Shown: positions 50,298 through 59,812, counted from the first letter of the stretch. The stretch: 64,000 nucleotides of DNA from Paenibacillus sp. JJ-223 (GCF_927798175.1 NZ_CAKMMP010000012.1:89446-153445); one strand, 5' to 3'. The notes: generated by a model from the sequence alone, not told the origin. Program-made: numbers and translations.

Positions 50298-52379
50298 TTA
50301 TTCGATGCTGCTTTTCACGAGATCGGCAAAAGCTTCCGACCCTTCCACCGTCAAATGCACGCCATCGTGCTCAAAATATTCGTCGTGCCCTTCACTTGCA
50401 CTATACCAATCGATCAGCGATACATTGTCGTAGCTGCTTTCCGCATCGTTCAACGCTTTATTGACCGTACGCTCCCAAGGACGTGGCACCCTTACCGTCA
50501 CGAGATATACCCGCTCTTTATCCTTGAGGGAGTCAAGTACGGCATTCAGACTCTTCGAGTTAAAGGAACCGTTCGTTCCGAGCTCAAGCACGACCCGGCT
50601 GCCCAATTTCCGATTCTGTGCCAGTTCCGCCAGAACGTCGGCAGCCTCCCACATCTGGCGGCCGACATGCCCGTCCACGTATACGCCGGCTATGCCTTTT
50701 TCAAGATAAGGTTTGGCATCCAGAATAACCGAATCTCCGATCACGGTATATGCAATTTTTCCGTCCTTGGCCGACAGTGGAACGACATCCTCCTTGCCCG
50801 CTTCATTGGACGGAGCTTCCGGCGCTTTCCCCCCTCTGCTGCCTTTGGAGTCGGGGACGTTTCCCTTCGGTTCATTCCCCGAAACGACCGGCGCATCTTC
50901 CTGCACCGGTTGTTTTCCTTCGCCGGAACCCGCTCCAGCGGCGGGCTTATCATTGCTTGACTGCGGCTCTCCCTGATCGTTGCTTCCATTCGCCGATTGG
51001 TCTGAACCGGACGAAGGCTTCTCGCTTGCAGTTACATGCTGTTCTTCAGCAGGAGTAGAGCCCGCATCGTTGGGGAGCAGCGTATGGCCTTCTTCTTCAT
51101 TCGATTCACGATCTCCGTTGAATGTGGCCGAGACCGATTCCGAATGGGAATCCACGTTGGCGGCCGATGTAACCATCATCTGCGAAATGGTAAAGCAAAA
51201 CAACAGCAAGCCCATCATAAGAGCAGCACGTTTTCCCCACAATTGGTGTTGCGGAACATTCTGCCGCCCCTTACCCCACCATCCGGAAAACGCATGGCGA
51301 AACCCGTTATGCCGAATCGGGTTTTCGATATACTTCAAAGATAACGATGCCAGCACAAACGTCGCCAGCACTTGCAGCAGCATGCGTACAGGGTCTGCTC
51401 CATCCGTGTCCACGGCAGGGCTGGTGAGCACAATGACCGGATAATGCCACAGGTACAGTCCGTATGAACGTTCACCAATCCAGCGCAGCGGCTTTGCGCC
51501 GATGACGCGTGCCAGCAACGACGCGGGGTGGGCCAACACTGCCACAAGCACCGTGGTAGCAAGAGCCTGCAATGCCATGCCGCCCATATATAACGAAGGA
51601 TCGTACTCGCTGCTGGTCAACAGCATAACCACAAGCACGCCCAAGGCGGTCAGTCCCACCGCATCCATCATCATTCTGCCCTTGGCGGCAATCGATGCGG
51701 ACAGTTTGCGGCTCGGCCATACGACAGCCAAAGCTGCGCCTGCGAGAAGGGCAAACGCCCTCGTGTCCGTTCCATAATAGACGCGGCTTGGATCGAGATC
51801 CGGATCGTACAGGATCGCCATCATGCCGGCGGACAATTCCGCAACCACCACGATGAATACGACCAGCCATCCTTTCCGTTTAAACAATGCGATCGACGCA
51901 ATGAGAATCAGAGGCCAAACGATATAGAACTGTTCCTCCACGGCCAGTGACCAGAAGTGGCCGAACGGCGATGGCGGCCCAAAACTCTCAAAGTAAGAAA
52001 CGTGATGAAAAATGTACCACCAATTGCTTATGTATAAAATGCCCGAAATGATGTCTCCGCGAAGCGCCGCAAGCCGGGAAGGATCAGTAAACAACAACCA
52101 GATCATTACAACCGCCGTCATCGTGAGCATGCCTGGGAGCAGCCGCCTTGCCCTGCGCAGCCAGAAGTCGCCAAGGGCGATCCGCCCGTGCGCCTTCCAT
52201 TGAGACAGTAGAATATCCGTTATGAGATAGCCCGATAAAACAAAAAACATGCCTACTCCGAGCAAACCGCCGGGAATAAATCCTAAATTCAGGTGATAGG
52301 CGATGACCGCCATCACCGCGATGGCCCTCATGCCATCCAGCCCGTTCATGTGGCGTCTGCCATTCATTACTTGTGACAT
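50298..52379 (-). CDS. OafA-like membrane O-acyltransferase with SGNH tail
   Basis: This 693-residue membrane enzyme transfers acyl (usually acetyl) groups to peptidoglycan, teichoic acid or another envelope glycan. The N-terminal acyltransferase-3 domain (1-~375) has about 10-11 helices and the signature HMNGLDGMRAIAVMAVIAYHL, GGLLGVGMFFVLSGYLIT and RAFALLAGAAL. A helix at about 388-405 leads to a long extracytoplasmic linker of Ser, Gly, Asn and Pro (about 425-530). The C-terminal SGNH-hydrolase-like domain begins YTVIGDSVILDAK with catalytic Ser, then ELGTNGSF and DGVHLTVEG with the catalytic Asp/His. AAGGAGGGG precedes the ATG. It is monocistronic. Confidence 0.92.
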   Translation of the reverse strand: MSQVMNGRRHMNGLDGMRAIAVMAVIAYHLNLGFIPGGLLGVGMFFVLSGYLITDILLSQWKAHGRIALGDFWLRRARRLLPGMLTMTAVVMIWLLFTDPSRLAALRGDIISGILYISNWWYIFHHVSYFESFGPPSPFGHFWSLAVEEQFYIVWPLILIASIALFKRKGWLVVFIVVVAELSAGMMAILYDPDLDPSRVYYGTDTRAFALLAGAALAVVWPSRKLSASIAAKGRMMMDAVGLTALGVLVVMLLTSSEYDPSLYMGGMALQALATTVLVAVLAHPASLLARVIGAKPLRWIGERSYGLYLWHYPVIVLTSPAVDTDGADPVRMLLQVLATFVLASLSLKYIENPIRHNGFRHAFSGWWGKGRQNVPQHQLWGKRAALMMGLLLFCFTISQMMVTSAANVDSHSESVSATFNGDRESNEEEGHTLLPNDAGSTPAEEQHVTASEKPSSGSDQSANGSNDQGEPQSSNDKPAAGAGSGEGKQPVQEDAPVVSGNEPKGNVPDSKGSRGGKAPEAPSNEAGKEDVVPLSAKDGKIAYTVIGDSVILDAKPYLEKGIAGVYVDGHVGRQMWEAADVLAELAQNRKLGSRVVLELGTNGSFNSKSLNAVLDSLKDKERVYLVTVRVPRPWERTVNKALNDAESSYDNVSLIDWYSASEGHDEYFEHDGVHLTVEGSEAFADLVKSSIE

Positions 52380-53100
52380 GCAAGCCCCTCCTTGTCAGCA
52401 GGAGCCGACGCCGAAAGCGTCCGTAGCGTTGCCGTGCTTGTTGCATTTCTGGTTGTCATCCACATCATTAACATTCGTACTGCACCTTCCATCCTTCATT
52501 TCCACACAACAAAGACGCGCCATTATTCTGTTCGCGTTGCATCTATATTTATTGAATCCGCATCGCTTCCCGTTTAGCATTATACGCCGATGCTTCCGGG
52601 AAGAAATGACAGCAACCATTACAAATCAATGAAACGATGTAACCTTTTCTGCCAGATTCAACTAGCTGTAAAATCATACTGCAAAACCGCCGTTTAATAC
52701 AATGTTTTTCTCGTACTGGACAATATTACCTGTCATTTCATGGCCGCGTTTTCATCCGCAATGCAGAAGCACTTCCACAGATGTCGTGAAAACCCGACTT
52801 CGTCCGACAAAAAAAGGCTGCAAACCATGTCTAACAGCCATTACCCATTATAAACCGAATTATTGCCAGATTGAAAGTTTTGCCCCGAATTGCGTCCAGA
52901 TACCTAGGACCAGGGAGAGAGTACGCATTAGCGTATGGAATCGCCAAGAAGGTGCATATTGATGAAAGTTCTGCAATTCTATGAAATCTCATGCCCGGAC
53001 CAAAAGCGTACATTACGCATATGGTTATGAACTGCTTCCCGTTCGTCCATACTATAACCTACGAATACTACGTCATGAACCATGGCAGGGAGGATGCAAC
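52380..53100. other. Intergenic region between divergent genes, no gene seen
   Basis: No coding region is supported. It holds a minus-strand TATAAT at 52579-52584 with an uncertain -35, which could serve the acyltransferase gene. Near the helicase gene are two similar small hairpins, TACGC-ATTA-GCGTA (52922-52935) and GCGTA-CAT-TACGC (53006-53018). An in-frame start for the helicase exists at 52981 but lacks a ribosome binding site. Confidence 0.5.
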
Positions 53101-54858
53101 ATGAACCGGAAACAACCGCAGAACAATCAACCTGCACCACCGAAATTGCCCGTTCCGCTGGAATTGGACCGCACCTGGTTGAACCAGCTCGAATCCCGGC
53201 TTGACAAAGGCGGTCCCTGGGGCGATTACCGGCTCTTTCAATTGGCCAATCAAGCCGAAGAAACGAATCTCATTCCCAATTTTGACGAAATCCAGTGCCT
53301 GAAACATCTGCAAGGGCTTACTCCGCTCCCCCATCAACTGGATACTGCCCGCAAGGTACTCTTTGAAATGTCGGGCCGGGCCATTCTTGCCGACGAGGTA
53401 GGTCTGGGCAAAACGATCGAGGCCGGGCTGATCCTCAAAGAATACATGATCCGTGGACTCGTCTCCAAAGTGCTTATTCTCGTGCCCGCGTCCCTTGTCC
53501 TGCAGTGGGTGCGAGAGCTGAATTCCAAGTTCGGCATTCCCGCAGTCGCGCAGAAAAAAGCCTACTCCTGGCAATCCGAAGTCGTCGTTGCCTCCATGGA
53601 TACGGCCAAACGCGATCCGCATAAGGATATTTTGCTGGGCACGGACTACGACATGATCATTGTCGACGAGGCCCACAAGCTCAAAAACAAAAAAACGACG
53701 AACTATCAATTCATGCTCAAAATGCGAAAAAAGTATTGCCTGCTGCTTACCGCTACCCCGGTGCAAAACGACATGGGCGAGTTGTTTAACCTCATCAACC
53801 TGCTGAAGCCCGGGCAGCTCGGCAAGCAAGGCGATTTTGCCGCCAACTTCGTCGTCGACAAACGTATACCGAAAAATCAGGAGCAGCTCAAGGACGAGCT
53901 GTCCAAGGTCATGATCCGCAATCGGCGCGGTGAAGGCCCCGTTCAGTTCACGAAACGCAATGTATCCAACGTGAACCTGCAGCTGTCACCAGACGAGCAG
54001 GCTCTCTATGATGCGGTTACGGCCTTCGTGAAGGATCAATACCAGGAGGCCGGCGGCAACTTAAACAGCATGCTGTCACTGGTCACGCTGCAGCGTGAAG
54101 TATGCAGCAGCCGCGATGCCGTCTTTGTCACCCTGGTCAACCTGGCCAAAAAGCTTCCGCTGGATTCTCCGCTGCGGGACAAGATCTGGGAGCTCGTTGC
54201 CCACATCAAAGCCATCAAGGCCAATTCCAAAGCGGAAAAAACGATGGAACTCATTCGCGGCATGAACGAAAAAGTGATCATCTTCACGGAATACCGGGCC
54301 ACGCAGGAATACCTGCTGAACTATTTCCGCAATAACGGGCTGACGGCAGTTCCCTACCGCGGCGGTATGAACCGGGGCAAAAAAGATTGGATGATGGACC
54401 TTTTCCGCGGTCGCGTGCAAGCCATGATTGCCACGGAAGCGGGCGGCGAGGGCATCAACCTGCAGTTCTGCCACCATATGATCAATTTCGATCTTCCATG
54501 GAATCCGATGCGGGTCGAGCAGCGAATCGGGCGTGTACATCGGCTCGGGCAGCAGAACGACGTCAATATCTATAACCTTTCGACGACAGGCACCATTGAG
54601 GAGCATATCCTGAACCTGCTTCATGAAAAAATCAACATGTTCGAAATGGTTATTGGCGGCCTGGACGTTATTCTGGAACGGCTGGAAAAGAAAGAATCCA
54701 TCGAAAAAAGCCTGTACAAAATCATGCTGGAATCCCAAAACGAAGACGATATCCGGCGCAAAATGGATTCCCTCGGCCAATCGCTCCATTCCATTCAGCG
54801 CGAAGTACAGAGTGAAGTGCCCGAGCGGGAATTACGGGAAGGAGGAAGATCACGATGA
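53101..54858 (+). CDS. yqhH: SNF2 family helicase, YqhH type
   Basis: This SNF2-type ATP-dependent DNA translocase has about 585 residues. Helicase motifs: LPHQLDTARKVL, RAILADEVGLGKTIEAG (Walker A), LILVPASLVLQW, YDMIIVDEAHKLKN (DEAH box), CLLLTATPVQN, then KVIIFTEYRATQEYL, MIATEAGGEGINLQFCHHMI and VEQRIGRVHRLGQ (motif VI). GGGAGG lies 8 nt before the ATG at 53101. Its stop overlaps the next gene's start (ATGA). Bacillus subtilis has the same yqhH-yqhG pairing near the competence (comG/yqzE) region, and yqzE lies about 2 kb downstream here. The cellular role is uncharacterised as far as I know; a DNA repair or chromatin-remodelling-like function is a family-level inference. Confidence 0.9.
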   Translation: MNRKQPQNNQPAPPKLPVPLELDRTWLNQLESRLDKGGPWGDYRLFQLANQAEETNLIPNFDEIQCLKHLQGLTPLPHQLDTARKVLFEMSGRAILADEVGLGKTIEAGLILKEYMIRGLVSKVLILVPASLVLQWVRELNSKFGIPAVAQKKAYSWQSEVVVASMDTAKRDPHKDILLGTDYDMIIVDEAHKLKNKKTTNYQFMLKMRKKYCLLLTATPVQNDMGELFNLINLLKPGQLGKQGDFAANFVVDKRIPKNQEQLKDELSKVMIRNRRGEGPVQFTKRNVSNVNLQLSPDEQALYDAVTAFVKDQYQEAGGNLNSMLSLVTLQREVCSSRDAVFVTLVNLAKKLPLDSPLRDKIWELVAHIKAIKANSKAEKTMELIRGMNEKVIIFTEYRATQEYLLNYFRNNGLTAVPYRGGMNRGKKDWMMDLFRGRVQAMIATEAGGEGINLQFCHHMINFDLPWNPMRVEQRIGRVHRLGQQNDVNIYNLSTTGTIEEHILNLLHEKINMFEMVIGGLDVILERLEKKESIEKSLYKIMLESQNEDDIRRKMDSLGQSLHSIQREVQSEVPERELREGGRSR

Positions 54859-55886
54859 GCATGGCGCCAAACGAAGTGCAGGCTTACGTGCTGACCTATC
54901 TGGAAGCAACGGATTGCGACATTTTGGAAAAATCCCCGGCCCATGTTACGGTCAAGCTTTCTCCGGAGGCAGACAAAGCCCTGACGAATCGCCCTTATTA
55001 CTGGGGGTTTGTGGAACGCACCGGCGCTCCGGCCGAAACGATGTCGTTCACCTTCGTTTTCGATCCCGAAGCCTATCAACGCTCCCTGGAAGCAGCAGAA
55101 GCGGCTTCCGCCGCCTCGCAGGCGCCCAATTCACCTGCAGCAGGCGGTGAAGCAAAGGAAAGCATTTTGGGCCGGTATTTCGGCATTGCTCCTGCCCTTC
55201 CGCAGCTCGGACCAGGGCGCATCCTGCGCGAGGATGTCGTGTACGGCAGCCGGCGGTTGCAGCAAATTTTCGGCGCTGCCCGCGAAGGCGGCTCCTATGT
55301 CAATTTGTTCGAACAGCCTGCCAAGCGGCAGCTGAACGCTTCTGCCCCATCCCTGTACGAGCCCTGGCTCGGCGTCTGCTTCAAGGTGGAATTTGCCTGC
55401 GACCTGAAGCGGGAAGAACTGCATTTCCTCGGCATTTCCTTACGGTCCGGGCAAATCGTCGAAAGATTCGGCTCCAAGCTTAACCGGCGCGTCCTCAGCC
55501 CGCGGCTGGCCGAAAACATGCACGTCCAAACGGCCAAAATGTCGCTGGCCGCCGCCGGAGACGCGCTGGAAACCCATCTGACCAACCAGCTGATGCTGCT
55601 GGATTACAGCTGGGCCGAACAAGCGAAGCAGCGTCTGGAATTGGAGCTGTCCGTGCTGGATGCCTATTACGAAGCTGTTTTCAACGAAGAGGAAGGCGAA
55701 ACGACAACGTCCAAACGTGCCGAAGCGAAGGATGCTTCCCCTGACGAAGACAAGGTAGAGCAAGCCGCATTGGCGCGCGAAGCCCTGAAACAGCAGTATG
55801 AAACACGTCGAACCGAAATGATCTGGCAGTATGAGCCCAAAGTGAAGGTTACGGCAATCAGTTGCGGCATGTTTCATTTAAGATAG
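54855..55886 (+). CDS. yqhG: YqhG family protein
   Basis: This 343-residue cytosolic protein is the partner of the SNF2 helicase. The N-terminal part is VQAYVLTYLEATDCDILEKS with HVTVKLSPEADKALTNRPYYW and GFVERTGAPAETMSFTFVFD. A central block has ILREDVVYGSRRLQQIF and LYEPWLGVCFKVEFACDLKR. An acidic, low-complexity insertion (about 285-310, TTTSKRAEAKDASPDEDKVE) makes it longer than the ~260-residue Bacillus YqhG. There is no enzyme motif. The ATG overlaps the helicase stop codon, so the proteins are made together and may act as a complex (inference). Confidence 0.85.
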   Translation: MSMAPNEVQAYVLTYLEATDCDILEKSPAHVTVKLSPEADKALTNRPYYWGFVERTGAPAETMSFTFVFDPEAYQRSLEAAEAASAASQAPNSPAAGGEAKESILGRYFGIAPALPQLGPGRILREDVVYGSRRLQQIFGAAREGGSYVNLFEQPAKRQLNASAPSLYEPWLGVCFKVEFACDLKREELHFLGISLRSGQIVERFGSKLNRRVLSPRLAENMHVQTAKMSLAAAGDALETHLTNQLMLLDYSWAEQAKQRLELELSVLDAYYEAVFNEEEGETTTSKRAEAKDASPDEDKVEQAALAREALKQQYETRRTEMIWQYEPKVKVTAISCGMFHLR

Positions 55887-56025
55887 ACGTGGATGCTACT
55901 TTTCCAGCAAATGACGGCAAAAGTAGTGTTTATTCCTGAGCCGCCTGACGACAGGTTGCAGCACCCTTTGCACGGCCTGTCCCCTAGAATAGGAACTGGA
56001 ATCGAATCGAACCGAAAAAGAAGGT

Positions 56026-57120
56026 GTGAGTCCATTGAACAAGCTTCTCTGCAGGCCGCGCATACTCCACGGGTTTCTGATCGGATTGGGAATAAGCCTG
56101 ACCGGTCTGTTCGTGTCATCCTTCCCGATGTATGCAGAAGGCGCGGAACGGCAGCAACAGCGGGAGTCCTCGGCATATGCTGCCTCTGCGGCTAATCCCG
56201 AATTTACGCTCCCTTCTTCTGTACAAGCGCCCGAATCCGTGCAGCAGTTTGCCCGTAATCAGGCACGGGTGCTCGGAGCCGGATCACCCGAATCATCCCA
56301 TATATGGGGTCGTGCAGAGCTGCGTTTCTTTCCCCTGGGGCCGGGGACACACGGCTGGTTGGTTCATGCTTATGTGGACGATGCGGCTCTAGGATATATG
56401 ATCATCGTTGCCAGCGAACAGGGGGACCTGGTTCTAAGCGAATATGGCGAAGGCAAAGAGCCGCTGTACAGTTTCACTTTGCTGAAAAAGGCTCTGCTTC
56501 GGCAACAGCTCGATCCACAGGTGGTCACGGCAGGCGGCGGGTCAATCGAGCTTCGCTACATGCCGCCTATGCTGGCCTACTGGTCCGTGAAGCAAAAAAA
56601 CGGAGATTCTTTATATATCGACGCTGCAGGAGGTGATCTGCTTCCGTTCGAAGTTGTGCAGGCCGCGGAACAACGGCTCGCCGCCGGCGATCCCCATTCC
56701 TTTTGGAGCCTTTCGTTTAAGGAAAAGCAGCAGATCGTATCTTCACCTGACCCCCACGTCCTGGATGCATCAACGTTTACGGTTGACCAGCTGCATGCTG
56801 TCCCCTTGTACGATCCGGTTGAACAATTGTCATGGATCACCTCGCCTGCGATTCCTGTGAAGGGAACTGACGATCTGTTCAAACTATGGGGTCAAGGCCA
56901 ATCCATCGTATTCTCGGCTGGCGAACGCAACATGTATTATGGCGGCCCACTGCCGGTCGGCGGCATTCAAGTCTGGACATCATTGTCGGACGGGATGAAG
57001 ATTGCGTATGCTGCCATAGGCGGCAGTTCGACCCTTCAACGAAGGGTACCCTTGCAAACCTTGATCCATGACGGACATTTTTACGTGTTCGATCCCCTCG
57101 CCTTCGTGCATCATCAATGA
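56026..57120 (+). CDS. Secreted protein of unknown function
   Basis: This 364-residue exported protein is not recognised. A signal peptide (HGFLIGLGISLTGLFVSSFPMYAEG) ends around residue 40. The mature part has a repeating strand pattern (ELRFFPLGPGTHGWLVHAYV, DAALGYMIIVASEQGDLVLSEYG) reminiscent of PepSY/propeptide or beta-rich domains, and a second part (VWTSLSDGMKIAYAAIGG) of C39-like appearance without a visible catalytic Cys. GTG at 56026 is used here; a TTG at 56035 has a better distance to GAAGG. No operon partners are obvious. Confidence 0.7.
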   Translation: MSPLNKLLCRPRILHGFLIGLGISLTGLFVSSFPMYAEGAERQQQRESSAYAASAANPEFTLPSSVQAPESVQQFARNQARVLGAGSPESSHIWGRAELRFFPLGPGTHGWLVHAYVDDAALGYMIIVASEQGDLVLSEYGEGKEPLYSFTLLKKALLRQQLDPQVVTAGGGSIELRYMPPMLAYWSVKQKNGDSLYIDAAGGDLLPFEVVQAAEQRLAAGDPHSFWSLSFKEKQQIVSSPDPHVLDASTFTVDQLHAVPLYDPVEQLSWITSPAIPVKGTDDLFKLWGQGQSIVFSAGERNMYYGGPLPVGGIQVWTSLSDGMKIAYAAIGGSSTLQRRVPLQTLIHDGHFYVFDPLAFVHHQ

Positions 57121-57171
57121 TACAATTGGTCATTATATCCAGTATTTCTATCGATGTGGAGGGCTTGATTC

Positions 57172-57594
57172 ATGAAGAGGTGGGGCATCGGTGTGGGCAT
57201 TAGCGCTATCGTTTGTTTTGCCGCGGGATTTTTTTGGATGGTTACGTTTATTCAAAACGTGGGTGTCCCCCAAGTCCGGATGATGCAAATATTGAATTCA
57301 ACCAAGCTGGACATTGGTGCACTTGGAACGAACGAACAAGGCCACGGACTGTTTTTGACCCGGAACAACTTACAGCGTACCACTCAACTGTTTCAGGATC
57401 GCATGAGCCAACAAGGCTGGACGTATACCGGACAGGAAGGTTCGGGTTATTTTTTCAAAAAAGGCCGGCAAACCGCGGTCGTCACAACCCGCATCATGCA
57501 CCGGAAATTCATTCAAATTCAGGTGCAGCATAATATTGTCAACATTGCCGACTCATCCACAACAAATAAGACGCATTCCTCAGACTCACTCTAG
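57172..57594 (+). CDS. Membrane-anchored protein of unknown function
   Basis: This 140-residue protein has one N-terminal hydrophobic helix (GVGISAIVCFAAGFFWMVTF) followed by a soluble domain of about 110 residues with QGWTYTGQEGSGYFFKKGRQ and a Ser/Thr-rich tail. No family is recognised. Its stop codon lies inside the hairpin of a bidirectional terminator shared with the convergent yqzE gene. Nothing in the sequence identifies a partner or activity. Confidence 0.7.
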   Translation: MKRWGIGVGISAIVCFAAGFFWMVTFIQNVGVPQVRMMQILNSTKLDIGALGTNEQGHGLFLTRNNLQRTTQLFQDRMSQQGWTYTGQEGSGYFFKKGRQTAVVTTRIMHRKFIQIQVQHNIVNIADSSTTNKTHSSDSL

Positions 57595-57610
57595 GAAAGC
57601 GTCTTTTTGT
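57569..57610. terminator. Bidirectional terminator between the anchored protein gene and yqzE
   Basis: AGACGC and GCGTCT arms plus an inner CCT/AGG pairing have TTTTTG on the plus strand and TTATTTGTT on the minus strand. It partly overlaps the end of the plus-strand gene. Confidence 0.8.
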
Positions 57611-57656
57611 CTTTCTTTGTACGATCTAAGCGAAGCCAGAGCTGCCCGCCGACCAC

Positions 57657-57833
57657 TTATTTACGGTCCTTTCTTCTGACCCACATGGATAGGCCGTAGG
57701 GAAGCATGCCGAACCATTTAACCGCCCACGGTTCCTTCGTTTTGCGCTGTCCCTTTCGTTCCTCCCGCGGGGTTTCCATATAATGGACCACACGCTGCGT
57801 AATGTACTTCACCAATTCATCGCTCTTAGCCAT
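57657..57833 (-). CDS. yqzE: YqzE family protein
   Basis: This 58-residue cytosolic protein begins AKSDELVKYITQRVVHYMET and continues with PREERKGQRKTKEPWAVKW and FGMLPYGLSMWVRRKDRK. It matches the YqzE family found just after the comG competence operon in Bacillus. GGAGG lies 7-8 nt before the ATG. The function is unknown; proximity to yqhG/yqhH mirrors the Bacillus arrangement, but no comG gene is in this window. Confidence 0.88.
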   Translation of the reverse strand: MAKSDELVKYITQRVVHYMETPREERKGQRKTKEPWAVKWFGMLPYGLSMWVRRKDRK

Positions 57834-58027
57834 TCTTTCGCCTCCTCACTATTCTACCGGCGGATCGCCGCCGGTTAGTTATAGTGTGCGCAGGACATCC
57901 GGCAGGTAAACATTTTTCCGGCTCGCAAAGTATGAAAAGCGTCAGAATGCACAGCCTAATGTCAAAGGGTTCCACTGCATCCAGTTCATGCGTGAGGTGC
58001 CTATTTAGATAAGGAGTGTGCGTTAAC

Positions 58028-58801
58028 ATGTTAAAGCTGTTATCCGCGACGATGGCACTGCTCATCGGCCTTTCCACACTATCCCATTCCACTGCCTTTG
58101 CAAGTGCAGGAATCCAGCGTGAATCCGTTTCTTCACCATCTACCGAAAAACAAAGCGAAAGTCCTTCCCTTTTGCCTCTCATGGACGGGGATGCTTATCG
58201 CTCCTCCCACCACGCATTTGCCACACCGGTGATTTTACTCGATGTGGGCCATGGCGGAATTGATGGCGGTACAAGTGCGAAAGGCGTTTTGGAAAAAGAC
58301 ATCAACCTTGCCATCAGCCAGAAACTTTATCTGCTCCTGCGCAGCAAAGGATACGCGGTAATCATTAACCGGCTCGGCGATTATGCGCTCAGCGATGATA
58401 ATCGTTGGCTGAACAGCCGTTCCAGGCACCATCGCGACCTGGCCCAACGGAAAAGCTTGAGCGAGGAAGTCAGTACCGACATTGTGGTCAGCATCCATGC
58501 CAACTGGAGCAAAAAAGCGGCCATCCGCGGTCCCGTCGTCTTGCACCAAAAGGAAGGCCGCAGTTATTTACTGGCCGAAGCCATTCAAAGCCGGCTCAAT
58601 GACTTGTACGGAACCCGGCATGGCGTAGAATGGGGCAAACCGTTTTATTTGCTTAACCAGGTAAAACAGCCCGCCGTTATCGTCGAGACAGGATTTTTGA
58701 GCAATGCGAAGGATCTGACCATGATCAACGATTCCGAAGGACAGAAGCGGATCGCAGAGGCTATCGCTGACGGCATTATTTTTTATCTATCGGCTGTGTA
58801 G
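58028..58801 (+). CDS. N-acetylmuramoyl-L-alanine amidase (Amidase_3)
   Basis: This 257-residue secreted zinc amidase cleaves the bond between N-acetylmuramic acid and the stem peptide of peptidoglycan. A signal peptide of about 26 residues ends AFASA. Zinc and catalytic residues: His75 (LDVGHGGIDGG), Glu89 (LEKDINL), His157 (SIHANW) and Glu220 (VIVETGFLSN). The domain is CwlD-like, without cell-wall-binding repeats. The ATG at 58028 is used; AAGGAG lies 11 nt upstream, somewhat distant. Its 3' end overlaps the convergent deacetylase gene by 26 bp. Confidence 0.92.
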   Translation: MLKLLSATMALLIGLSTLSHSTAFASAGIQRESVSSPSTEKQSESPSLLPLMDGDAYRSSHHAFATPVILLDVGHGGIDGGTSAKGVLEKDINLAISQKLYLLLRSKGYAVIINRLGDYALSDDNRWLNSRSRHHRDLAQRKSLSEEVSTDIVVSIHANWSKKAAIRGPVVLHQKEGRSYLLAEAIQSRLNDLYGTRHGVEWGKPFYLLNQVKQPAVIVETGFLSNAKDLTMINDSEGQKRIAEAIADGIIFYLSAV

Positions 58802-59714
58802 GAAAAGCGTTCCAACTCCATACTTCCCGGGCCAAATCGCCAATACCGACGAATTCAACCTGTCCTTTGTAGCGTATCATCGCCTCATGAACGACGGCGG
58901 ATGTGTTCAATCCGGTATGGCCGACATGGCCGATCACCACACAATTGGTTTTATCGAGCGCATGTTTTACTGCAGCATCCATCTGTTTGCGGATATGCTG
59001 CTTCGTATTGCGGTCATCCAGAAATATGTCATTGCCGATGGGAGGCATGTTTTTCTGGGCAGCCAGTTCGCCGACGATCGAGCGGAAATTGGTGCGGCTG
59101 TCCACAAAAAACAGCCCCCGCTCCCGGCACACATCCAGTACGACGGACATAATGCGTTTGTCTGAAGTGATTTTGGAGCCCATATGATTGTTCATGCCGA
59201 TGGCATAAGGAACGTCATCGATTGCTCTTTCTATCCGCTCCCGAACCTCCTCGTCGCTCAAACCTGACGTGATAGCGCCTGGGCCGAGCCATTCAGGTCT
59301 TCCCTTTTTCGGTTCCATGGGCATATGGACAATGACGTCCATGCCCTTTTCATGCGCTGCGACCGCGTCCTTTTTCGTTGTCGACAAAAAAGGCATGACT
59401 GCGACCGTCAGCTTCGCAGGCACAGCCAATATTTCCGCCGTGCCCTTCATGTCGTTGCCTGCATCGTCGATAATAATGGCAAGCCGCTTATGCGGTTCGG
59501 AGGATTCAATGCGTGAACCATCCTTGCCGGCTGGCTTCTGCATGTTCCGTCCAGCATTGGCATGTTCAATCAAGTCGGAGCGACCTGCCGCAGCTCCAAA
59601 TGCCCCGGCTGAGCCCTGCAGCAGCATTAGCACCATCGCACCGGCCATGATCACTTTTACGGCCCTGTTTTTGCCTTTTCGCGCTTGTTGGCCTACATCT
59701 TGCTTTTTCATCAT
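58776..59714 (-). CDS. Divergent polysaccharide deacetylase, YibQ type
   Basis: This 312-residue secreted protein has a signal peptide (VKVIMAGAMVLMLLQG to about residue 38) and the YibQ-type motifs RLAIIIDDAGNDMKGTAEIL, LTVAVMPFL, MDVIVHMPMEPK, NNHMGSKIT, GLFFVDSRT, FLDDRN and VVIGHVGHTGLN. The acidic IIDDAG segment and the His-rich stretches correspond to the divergent NodB-like fold. Substrates of the family are uncertain. AAGGAGGGGG precedes the ATG. Its convergent neighbour is a wall amidase, so an envelope role is plausible. Confidence 0.9.
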   Translation of the reverse strand: MMKKQDVGQQARKGKNRAVKVIMAGAMVLMLLQGSAGAFGAAAGRSDLIEHANAGRNMQKPAGKDGSRIESSEPHKRLAIIIDDAGNDMKGTAEILAVPAKLTVAVMPFLSTTKKDAVAAHEKGMDVIVHMPMEPKKGRPEWLGPGAITSGLSDEEVRERIERAIDDVPYAIGMNNHMGSKITSDKRIMSVVLDVCRERGLFFVDSRTNFRSIVGELAAQKNMPPIGNDIFLDDRNTKQHIRKQMDAAVKHALDKTNCVVIGHVGHTGLNTSAVVHEAMIRYKGQVEFVGIGDLAREVWSWNAFPTQPIDKK

Positions 59715-59812
59715 AACCCCCTCCTTATGTCCGTGTACTCATTGTTTCATATTGGAGGAGTGAATATGTACGCTGCTGACCCAGTCTTCCCGGTAAAAAA
59801 TTGCACGTCAAA

